Shown: in pieces, positions 1 to 4,749 of the stretch
Layout of the letters: each line of letters opens with the position of its first letter
How positions within the stretch are numbered: the first letter of the stretch is position 1
Assembly (NCBI GenBank): GCA_000715855.1
Contig: KL571237.1
Coordinates: 43,810-50,516, forward strand
Reading direction: 5' to 3'
From: Actinoplanes liguriensis
Lineage (GTDB): Bacteria; Actinomycetota; Actinomycetes; Mycobacteriales; Micromonosporaceae
DNA length: 6,707 nt
The notes under the pieces: model-generated
Told to the model about the DNA's origin: nothing
The model's input: the letters and a program-made list of their open reading frames with translations, nothing else
The model's database searches: none
Translations under genes and position numbers: made by a program

Positions 1-418
1 GCATGGTCGCCACGATCCCGGTGATCGCGATCAGCAGGGCCAGCGTCGGCGAGTCGTACCGGGTGCGCACGAAGTCGGCCGGCGTCACGAAGCCGTGCCG
101 GTGCGACACCGACCAGAGCCGGACCAGGATCAGGAAGAACAAGGGATAAATGACGACGGTGTACGGCACGGCGAAGAACCCGGCCGCACCGGCGCCGAAG
201 ATCAGCGCGGGGACCGCGACGAACGTGTACGCCGTGTACAGGTCCCCGCCGACCAGGAACCAGGTGATCCAGGCGCCGAAGCTGCGCCCGCCCAGCCCCC
301 ACTCGTCCAGGTGAGCCATGTCCTGCGGCGCCCGCCACCGCGCCGCCACGAACCCCATCCCGCTGACCAGCAGGAACAGGATCGCGAAGACGACGATCTC
401 GGTGATGTGATCGCTCAT
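1..418 (-). CDS. Sodium:solute symporter family protein, N-terminal part (runs off the window)
   Basis: Reading the minus strand from an ATG at 418 gives 139 codons without a stop up to the window edge. The product starts MSDHITEIVVFAILFLLVSG, a first membrane segment at about residues 6-26. It continues with a hydrophilic stretch ending in WGLGGRSFG, typical of the first loop of the sodium:solute symporter (SSS) family, followed by hydrophobic segments at about 47-72, 75-100 and 122-139. SSS proteins have 11-15 membrane helices and import small organic acids, sugars or amino acids with Na+; only the first third is present, so the substrate cannot be read. The start overlaps the stop of the upstream DUF3311 gene as ATGA, indicating translational coupling. 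A small DUF3311 protein before an SSS gene is a recurrent arrangement, often annotated as a monocarboxylate/organic acid transporter. That substrate is inferred from context only. Confidence 0.88.
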   Translation of the reverse strand, partial: MSDHITEIVVFAILFLLVSGMGFVAARWRAPQDMAHLDEWGLGGRSFGAWITWFLVGGDLYTAYTFVAVPALIFGAGAAGFFAVPYTVVIYPLFFLILVRLWSVSHRHGFVTPADFVRTRYDSPTLALLIAITGIVATM

Positions 419-633
419 GGCTGCCTCCTCTTCTTGGTCATCTGGTAGACCAGCGAGGTCGTGCCGACGCCGAGCAGGATGAAGGCGAACTGCAGCCAGT
501 AGAAGAGCGGGAAGCCGGCGAGCCGGGGCTCGTCGTGGTTGAACAGGAACGTCAGCAACGGCACCACGATCGGCACCAGGAGCAACCAGTTCCAGGGACT
601 GCTATCGGTACGCGGGGATTCCGGCTCCGCCAT
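415..633 (-). CDS. DUF3311 small membrane protein, symporter partner
   Basis: A 72-residue protein with two membrane helices at about residues 15-31 and 43-65, a short acidic/polar N-terminus and a basic KKRRQP tail. The loop with PLLTFLFNHDEPRLAGFPLFYW matches the DUF3311 pattern of an FN, a P and a GxPxFYW block, and the size is normal for the family. A clear Shine-Dalgarno (AGGGAGG, about 640-646) lies 6 nt before the ATG at 633. The TGA stop overlaps the ATG of the symporter gene, so the two form one operon and the small protein is probably an accessory or stabilising subunit of the transporter. Its biochemical role is not established. A possible -10 box for the operon is TAGCGT at 670-675 on the minus strand; no convincing -35 goes with it. 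Confidence 0.9.
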   Translation of the reverse strand: MAEPESPRTDSSPWNWLLLVPIVVPLLTFLFNHDEPRLAGFPLFYWLQFAFILLGVGTTSLVYQMTKKRRQP

Positions 634-669
634 GATCCGCCTCCCTCAACAGCGTGTACGGTTTCCGTC

Positions 670-675
670 ACGCTA
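670..675 (-). promoter_or_regulatory. Possible -10 box of the DUF3311-symporter operon
   Basis: The minus strand reads TAGCGT here (TANNNT pattern), about 36 nt before the ATG at 633 and leaving a leader of about 30 nt that contains the AGGGAGG ribosome site. No good -35 is seen 16-19 nt upstream, so this is weak. The rest of 646-785, between rnpB and this operon, shows only short GC-rich hairpins (for example 736-749 and 759-778) without T-runs. Confidence 0.25.
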
Positions 676-785
676 ACGAGACAGCCGGCCCGAAGGCGAT
701 CAACGTGCGCCGAACGGACTGAGCCGTGCGCCGAGCGGCCCCATGGCCGAAGCGCAACCGCCGCCCCCCGGCACGGCGTGAGAGC

Positions 786-1187
786 GACGGACGAGTCGGC
801 CTGTACGCCGGATTCTGTGGCCGGGGCGCTGGGCCCCGGTGGCGGCCATCCATCTCGGCCTGCCGTTGCCGACAGGCTCATGCGGCCTACCCGCAGGATC
901 GGGCGAGCAGCCCTCGAACCCTGCGCCGGCCACGACCTCGCGGTCGCGGCCTTGCTTGGCCTTGCTCCGGGTGGGGTTTACCGAGCCACCCCGGTCACCC
1001 GGGGTGCTGGTGAGCTCTTACCTCACCGTTTCACCCTTACCGGCTCACGCCGGCGGTCTGTTCTCTGTGGCACTTTCCCGCGGGTCGCCCCGGGTTGCCG
1101 TTAACAACCACCCTGCTCTGCGGAGTCCGGACGTTCCTCGGCGGTGCCCGGAGACACCGACGCGGCCGCCCAGCCAACTCGTCCGTC
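786..1187 (-). ncRNA. rnpB: RNase P RNA, bacterial class A
   Basis: This is the catalytic RNA of RNase P, which cuts the 5' leader from precursor tRNAs. Read on the minus strand, the conserved core appears in the right order. GAGGAACGTCCGGACTCC (1122-1139) is the P4 5' side and CR-I, with the AACGTCC variant usual in actinobacteria. It is followed by the CACAGAGAACAGACCGCC block, the GGTAAGGGTGAAACGGTGAG segment, CGGTAAACCCCACCCGGAGC, and GGGTAGGCCGCATGAGCC (875-892), the P15 region that binds tRNA CCA. The last core block is ACAGAATCCGGCGTACA (802-818). The ends were set from the P1 helix: 1173-1187 pairs with 786-800 over 15 bp with a single G-U. The resulting length of about 402 nt fits actinobacterial RNase P RNA. 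A -10 box (TAGGAT) lies 6 nt before the predicted 5' end. No U-rich terminator is seen after the 3' end. Confidence 0.97.
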
Positions 1188-1193
1188 CCCCCG

Positions 1194-1199
1194 ATCCTA
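1194..1199 (-). promoter_or_regulatory. -10 box of the rnpB promoter
   Basis: On the minus strand TAGGAT (TANNNT) ends 6 nt before 1187, the 5' end of RNase P RNA predicted independently from the P1 helix, so spacing and structure agree. No TTGACA-like -35 is found at 16-19 nt; the area is GC-rich. Confidence 0.5.
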
Positions 1200-1311
1200 C
1201 GTGCCGATCCTTTCCCCGGCCGTCGCCGGGTCACGTGCCACACGGCGCGGGAACGAGCCATGGGCGCCAGCCCGGGGGTGGAGTCGGTGCAGGGTGGGGT
1301 GGGTGAGGCCG

Positions 1312-1317
1312 TAAGGT
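1312..1317 (+). promoter_or_regulatory. Possible -10 box of the TSUP permease gene
   Basis: TAAGGT (TANNNT) ends 10 nt before the ATG at 1328, which would put the transcript start at about 1324 and leave a leader of only about 4 nt. The permease has no convincing Shine-Dalgarno, which fits a nearly leaderless message. No clear -35 is present. The remaining 1200-1311 stretch between rnpB and this gene shows nothing else I can name. Confidence 0.3.
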
Positions 1318-1327
1318 CGCTCGCATC

Positions 1328-2092
1328 ATGGATCTGTCGCACATTCTGTTGCTGGTGGTCGCCGGGGTCGCGGCCGGTGGGGTGAATGCGATCGCCGGTG
1401 GGGGATCGCTGATCACCTTTCCGAGTCTGATCGCGACCGGGCTGCCGTCCGTCGACGCGAACGTGACGAACTCCGTCTCCGTCTTCCCGGGGTATGTGTC
1501 GAGTGTCGCCGGGAGCCGGGCGGATCTCGCCGGGCAGAGCGCGCGGGTGCGGGCGGTGCTGCCGGCCGCGGTGATCGGCAGCGTCGGCGGGTGTGCGCTG
1601 CTGCTGGCGACGCCGGGGCGGGTGTTCGAGGTGATCGTGCCGTTCCTGGTGCTCGGGGCGGCGGCGACGCTGGCGTTCCAGGAGCGGCTGCGGGGGCTGG
1701 TGGGGCACCCGAGGGCGATGTCACCGCGGCGGGCGGCGGTCACGTTGCAGGTGGTGGTGTTCGTCGGGGCGGTCTACGGCGGGTATTTCGGCGCGGCGCT
1801 CGGCGTGATGTATGTGGCGGCGCTCGCCCTGATCCTGGACGAGCCGCTGAAGCGGATCAACGCGCTGAAGAACGTGCTGTCGGCGACCGTGGGCCTGATG
1901 ACGGTGCTGGTGTTCGCGTTCTTCGCGGACGTGCACTGGGCTTCGGTGGCGACGCTGGCGCCGGCCACGGTCGTCGGGGGCTACGTGGGGGCGCGGGTTG
2001 CCCGGCGGCTGCCGGCGAAGGTGCTGAAGTACCTGATCGTGACGTTCGGTACGGCGATCGGCCTGGTCCTGCTCTATCGGGCGTTCGCCTAA
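1328..2092 (+). CDS. TSUP family permease (TauE/SafE, sulfite exporter-like)
   Basis: A 254-residue integral membrane protein of normal length for the TSUP (TauE/SafE, formerly DUF81) family. It shows the internal duplication of the family. The first half begins with a membrane segment and the motif GVNAIAGGGSLITFPSL (about 18-34); the second half repeats the theme with VYGGYFGAALGVMYVAALAL (about 149-168) and the conserved INALKNVLS (about 178-186). Hydrophobic segments lie at about 5-34, 76-93, 98-116, 138-168, 187-205, 208-225 and 234-253. Known members move sulfite, sulfoacetate, thiosulfate or related organosulfur anions across the cytoplasmic membrane; the substrate here cannot be told from sequence. 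The start was chosen at the ATG at 1328 because the protein begins directly with the first helix. It stands alone, divergent from rnpB and convergent with the TIR gene. Confidence 0.92.
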   Translation: MDLSHILLLVVAGVAAGGVNAIAGGGSLITFPSLIATGLPSVDANVTNSVSVFPGYVSSVAGSRADLAGQSARVRAVLPAAVIGSVGGCALLLATPGRVFEVIVPFLVLGAAATLAFQERLRGLVGHPRAMSPRRAAVTLQVVVFVGAVYGGYFGAALGVMYVAALALILDEPLKRINALKNVLSATVGLMTVLVFAFFADVHWASVATLAPATVVGGYVGARVARRLPAKVLKYLIVTFGTAIGLVLLYRAFA

Positions 2093-2146
2093 CAGCCGGA
2101 GCCACACGTCCGAAACTGGTCAACAGCAAGATCGGCGATCGTCGTT

Positions 2147-2165
2147 ACCCGGGTGGCGTCCGGGT
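2147..2165. terminator. GC-rich hairpin between convergent genes, possible bidirectional terminator
   Basis: ACCCGG (2147-2152) and CCGGGT (2160-2165) form a perfect 6-bp stem with a 7-nt loop. It lies between the stop of the permease (2092) and that of the TIR gene (2181), where both transcripts should end. No T-run follows on either strand, so it would be an actinomycete-type hairpin without U-tail; evidence is positional only. Confidence 0.35.
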
Positions 2166-2171
2166 CAAACG

Positions 2172-2213
2172 GGCCCGCAATCACGACGTACGCGAAAAAG
2201 GGTTTTGCGGGCC
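2172..2213. repeat. 9-bp perfect inverted repeat spanning the TIR stop codon
   Basis: GGCCCGCAA (2172-2180) and TTGCGGGCC (2205-2213) are exact reverse complements separated by 24 nt. The right arm lies in the last codons of the TIR gene, its stop (2181-2183) is in the loop, and the left arm is just downstream. It may act with the neighbouring hairpin at 2147-2165 as a transcription end or as a 3' RNA stabiliser. Confidence 0.45.
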
Positions 2214-2615
2214 TTGGATCGTCGTCAGCAGAACCTCGAGAGCCTCCTCTTCATCCAGGTCGTGCAGGCTTTTACAGGTCGCGGCGCGCAGTGCCGCGGG
2301 CGCGGGAACGGCGTCGAGACAAAACACCGTGAGGGTCTTCGTGATCGGCAGCCGGGCCCACTCATTGTCGGAGGCGCGGTGCTCGGCCGAGACGAGAATG
2401 ATCACTTTGTCCGGGCCGGAAAGCGCGACCGCTAGCCGATGAGCGAAGTCGACCGCGGCCGGAACCATTTCCACGGCATGGCCCGCGGCCTGCAGTGATC
2501 CGTTGATCCATTGTGCCCAGACGGAGTCCGCCGGGGTGTAGGAGAGGAGTACGGGCACGTCTCCAGCATGCCGTAACGCATTCCACATTGGGCACCGGGC
2601 GTCGACGACCATCAC
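2181..2615 (-). CDS. Compact TIR-domain protein
   Basis: The 144-residue product is almost entirely one Toll/interleukin-1 receptor-like domain. Strand A is PVLLSYTPADSVWAQWINGS (residues 21-40), matching the usual bacterial SYxxxDxxWAxWI pattern. The LQAAGHAVEM block and a shortened BB-loop region follow. KVIILVSAEHRASDNEW (70-86) is strand C/D; Glu85 before Trp86 aligns with the Glu-Trp of actinobacterial TIR proteins and is the candidate catalytic glutamate. A C-terminal DLDEEEALEVLL helix (119-130) is typical of the end of such domains. Many bacterial TIR domains cleave NAD+; activity here is inference. There is no membrane segment or partner domain. The start is GTG 2615 or ATG 2612; an in-frame TGA lies just upstream and there is no Shine-Dalgarno. 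Codon 14 is a TTA. Divergent from the GAPDH-like gene. Confidence 0.75.
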   Translation of the reverse strand: MMVVDARCPMWNALRHAGDVPVLLSYTPADSVWAQWINGSLQAAGHAVEMVPAAVDFAHRLAVALSGPDKVIILVSAEHRASDNEWARLPITKTLTVFCLDAVPAPAALRAATCKSLHDLDEEEALEVLLTTIQGPQNPFSRTS

Positions 2616-2625
2616 TCGGAGGCTG

Positions 2626-2636
2626 TGACATTGTCA
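2626..2636. promoter_or_regulatory. Inverted repeat TGACA-T-TGTCA, candidate operator
   Basis: A perfect 5-1-5 dyad in the divergent TIR/GAPDH-like spacer, 11 nt before the TIR start and just upstream of the -35 of the GAPDH-like gene. Its centre (2631) is 21 bp, about two helical turns, from the centre of the second dyad (2652). No known regulator is recognised. Confidence 0.4.
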
Positions 2637-2640
2637 TCCG

Positions 2641-2670
2641 TTGACGTGCAAGTTGCACAACTCTTAGTGT
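2641..2670 (+). promoter_or_regulatory. Promoter of the GAPDH-like gene
   Basis: TTGACG at 2641-2646 (5 of 6 to TTGACA) and TAGTGT at 2665-2670 (TANNNT) are separated by 18 bp, the best sigma-70-like (HrdB-type) promoter in the window. Transcription would start near 2677 and give a leader of about 87 nt before the ATG at 2764. The spacer is occupied by the 2646-2658 inverted repeat, so a protein bound there would block RNA polymerase. Confidence 0.6.
2646..2658. promoter_or_regulatory. Inverted repeat GTGCAA-G-TTGCAC, candidate operator
   Basis: A perfect 6-1-6 dyad lying between the -35 and -10 of the GAPDH-like gene's promoter, a classic repressor position. It is also 31 nt upstream of the divergent TIR gene, so one factor could control both. 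The regulator is unknown and no regulator gene is in the window. Confidence 0.5.
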
Positions 2671-2734
2671 CGAACCCGTGACGCCGAGTGGACCCTTGCG
2701 CAAAACGGGAGTGTCCTTGGCGGACGGGCAGCAC

Positions 2735-2767
2735 ATGTCGGCAACACAATCGAGGAGCGCTCGATGA
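2735..2767 (+). CDS. Possible 10-codon upstream ORF coupled to the GAPDH-like gene
   Basis: ATG at 2735 opens MSATQSRSAR and ends in a TGA at 2765-2767 that overlaps the ATG of the GAPDH-like gene (ATGA). The ribosome site GAGGAG of the downstream gene lies inside it. Its own ribosome site is weak (a GGACGGG about 8 nt upstream). It may be a leader peptide giving translational coupling, or chance. Confidence 0.22.
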   Translation: MSATQSRSAR

Positions 2768-3822
2768 CTGTCGCGATCGGGATCAACGGCCTCGGGCGGA
2801 TCGGTCGCAGTTTGACCAGAATCGTCGCGGCCGCACCGAATCCGGGCGTCTCGATAGCCGCGGTGAATGACATCGCGTCCACCGAGAAACTGGCGTACGG
2901 CTTGCGCCGCGACAGCATCCGGGGCTCGTTCCCCGGCACGGTGACCGCGCGCGGCGACTACCTGGTCGTCAACGACCACGCCATCCGCACCTACCGCCAC
3001 GAGCGGCCGGAGCGCATCCCGTGGGCCGACCAGGGGGTGGAGGTGGTGATCGAGGCGACCGGCCGGTTCCGGGCCGGTGGCACGGCACGGACCCACATCA
3101 CCCACGGTGGCGCCCGCAAGGTGGTGATCAGCGCCTCGGCCGACGACCCGGACGCGTTCCTGGTGATCGGCGCCAACCACGCCAGCTACAACCCGTCGGT
3201 GCACGACGTGGTCTCGCCGGCCTCCTGCGGGGTGAACGCACTGACCGTGATGGCCAAGGTGCTGCTCGACCGGTTCGGGCTGCGCTCGGTGAACACCTCG
3301 GTGATGCTGGCCACCCAGGGCTGGGGGCGGGTGCAGGATTCGCTGATCGGGACCTCGCGGGACGATCCGCGGCTGGGCCGGGCCATGGCGGACAGCATCA
3401 TCCCGCACAACCACGTGGTCGGCGATCTGGTCCGGGTGGCGCTGCCGGAGATCGGCGAGATGCGCTACAGCTACTACTGCGTGCCCACCCCGGTCGGGTC
3501 GCTCGCCGAGTTGTCCGGGCAGACCGGGCGGCCGGTGTCGGTCGAGGAGGTCAACCGGGCGATGGCGGAGGCCGCGGCCGGGCCGCTCCGCGGCATTCTG
3601 GCGTACGACCCGGACCCCACCGTCTCCATCGACGTGAAGAATAATCCGGCGTCCTGCCTGTTCGACCCGTCCGGCACGCAGACCACCGCGGACGGCGGCG
3701 TGAAGGTGCGCGGCTGGTTCGACAACGAGTGGGGCTTCTCGAACCGATTACTCGACCTGGCCCGGCTGATCGGCGAGCTGTTACCGGTTCCGTCCGGACA
3801 GGCGAGCTGGAGCGTCGCCTAG
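2764..3822 (+). CDS. Divergent GAPDH-like protein lacking the catalytic histidine
   Basis: The 352-residue product has the full length and fold of a type I glyceraldehyde-3-phosphate dehydrogenase. The NAD-binding domain shows INGLGRIGR (7-15, GxGxxG at 9-14), VND with Asp36 for NAD preference, LAYGLRRDSIRGSFPG (43-58) and EATGRF. The active-site loop SPASCGVNAL keeps Cys155 but has GV where the family has TT. In ungapped alignment from Cys155, the catalytic His position is Leu182 (LATQGW instead of HATTAT). The SSTGAA phosphate loop is HNHVVG (215-220), and the conserved Arg before VPTP is Cys239. The C-terminal WFDNEWGFSNRLLDL (318-332) with Asn321 is intact. It probably binds NAD but is unlikely to perform ordinary phosphorylating GAPDH chemistry; a different substrate or a regulatory role are open. 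Shine-Dalgarno GAGGAG sits 6 nt before ATG. Codons 329 and 340 are TTA. Confidence 0.88.
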   Translation: MTVAIGINGLGRIGRSLTRIVAAAPNPGVSIAAVNDIASTEKLAYGLRRDSIRGSFPGTVTARGDYLVVNDHAIRTYRHERPERIPWADQGVEVVIEATGRFRAGGTARTHITHGGARKVVISASADDPDAFLVIGANHASYNPSVHDVVSPASCGVNALTVMAKVLLDRFGLRSVNTSVMLATQGWGRVQDSLIGTSRDDPRLGRAMADSIIPHNHVVGDLVRVALPEIGEMRYSYYCVPTPVGSLAELSGQTGRPVSVEEVNRAMAEAAAGPLRGILAYDPDPTVSIDVKNNPASCLFDPSGTQTTADGGVKVRGWFDNEWGFSNRLLDLARLIGELLPVPSGQASWSVA

Positions 3823-3825
3823 ATT
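3795..3825 (+). promoter_or_regulatory. Leaderless promoter of the dehydratase gene, -10 overlapping the upstream stop codon
   Basis: TAGATT at 3820-3825 fits the TANNNT -10, and its first three bases are the TAG stop of the GAPDH-like gene. Exactly 6 nt later is the GTG start at 3832, so transcription would begin at the start codon. A -35-like CGGACA lies at 3795-3800 with a 19-bp spacer. There is no Shine-Dalgarno before the GTG, which supports leaderless translation. Confidence 0.5.
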
Positions 3826-3831
3826 TGTCCG

Positions 3832-4719
3832 GTGATCAGTCTTGCTGATGTGGAAGCGGCCGCCCGGCGCATCGACGGCCGGGTGCGGCGCACCCCGCTG
3901 GTCGAGGCCGGGCCCGACCGGTGGTTCAAGCTGGAGTACCTGCAGCACGCGGGCTCGTTCAAGACCCGCGGCATGATGAACAAGCTCCTCAGCAGCACGG
4001 TGCCGCCGGCCGGCATCGTCGCGGCGTCCGGCGGCAACGCGGGGCTGGCGGCGGCGTACGCGGCCCGGGAGCTGGGCGTGCCCGCCGAGGTGTTCGTGCC
4101 GGTGACCGCGCCGGCGGTGAAGGTCGCCAAGCTGAGCAAGCTCGGCGCGAAGGTGGTCCAGGTCGGCAACGAGTACGCGGAGGCGTACACGGCCGCGCTG
4201 GAGCGCACCGACGCGCTGTTCTGCCACGCCTACGACGATCCGGCCATGGTTGCCGGCAACGGCACGATCGGCCTGGAAATCTCCGAGATTTCGGACACGG
4301 TGCTGGTTGCTGTCGGCGGTGGCGGGCTCCTCGCCGGCGTGATCGCTGCGCTGCGTGATCGCGTTCGCATCATCGCCGTCGAGCCGGTGACAAGTGCGGC
4401 ACTGAACGCAGCGTTAAAAGCGGAAAAACCGGTAGATGTCCGAATCAGCGGGATCGCCGCCGACTCCCTGGGCGCCCGCCGGGTCGGCGACATCGCGTTC
4501 GAGCTCGCCACCGACGCCAAGATCGAATCACTTCTGGTCGGCGACGACGCCATCATCGACGCCCGCCGCCGGCTCTGGGACGACTACCGCATCGTCGTCG
4601 AGCACGGCACGGCCGCCGCCTACGCCGCGCTGACCTCCGGCGCCTACCGCCCGGCCCCCGGCGAGCGGGTCACCACCCTGCTCTGCGGCGCCAACACCAA
4701 TCCCGCCGATCTGGGGTGA
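3832..4719 (+). CDS. PLP-dependent threonine/serine dehydratase-like protein
   Basis: A 295-residue fold-type II PLP enzyme with the order of motifs found in threonine/serine dehydratases. RRTPLVE (19-25) precedes GSFKTRG (41-47), where Lys44 should form the Schiff base with PLP. SGGNAG (66-71) is the substrate carboxylate-binding asparagine loop, and VGGGGLLAG (161-169) is the glycine-rich PLP phosphate loop. Near the end LLCGANTN (283-290) places Cys285 by the PLP pyridine nitrogen. Such enzymes deaminate Thr or Ser to 2-oxobutyrate or pyruvate. There is no C-terminal regulatory ACT domain, so it is of the short, catabolic or unassigned type; a racemase or other lyase is possible. It follows the GAPDH-like stop by 9 nt but has its own likely leaderless promoter, starting at GTG. 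Codon 195 is TTA, within an AT-richer island (codons 187-206). Confidence 0.87.
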   Translation: MISLADVEAAARRIDGRVRRTPLVEAGPDRWFKLEYLQHAGSFKTRGMMNKLLSSTVPPAGIVAASGGNAGLAAAYAARELGVPAEVFVPVTAPAVKVAKLSKLGAKVVQVGNEYAEAYTAALERTDALFCHAYDDPAMVAGNGTIGLEISEISDTVLVAVGGGGLLAGVIAALRDRVRIIAVEPVTSAALNAALKAEKPVDVRISGIAADSLGARRVGDIAFELATDAKIESLLVGDDAIIDARRRLWDDYRIVVEHGTAAAYAALTSGAYRPAPGERVTTLLCGANTNPADLG

Positions 4720-4749
4720 TCGGTCCCGGCGACAGGGCACGCTCGGGAG

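Noticed and set aside
786..1187. Protein-coding frames within the 786-1187 interval
   Set aside because: The ordered RNase P RNA core and P1 pairing explain the whole interval.
1037..1743. Open frames of 170 and 223 codons on the minus strand over rnpB and the permease start
   Set aside because: They run through the conserved RNase P RNA and opposite the TSUP motifs; Arg/Pro-rich low-complexity products.
2646..2658. Rex-type redox operator for the GAPDH-like promoter
   Set aside because: Rex sites are TTGTG-N6-CACAA with an even spacer; here GTG and CAC are separated by 7 and the left flank does not match.
2362..3414. Long minus-strand open frame (350 codons) across the GAPDH-like gene
   Set aside because: It is rich in Arg, His, Pro and Gly with no family resemblance, and lies antisense to a gene with clear motifs: a high-GC shadow frame.
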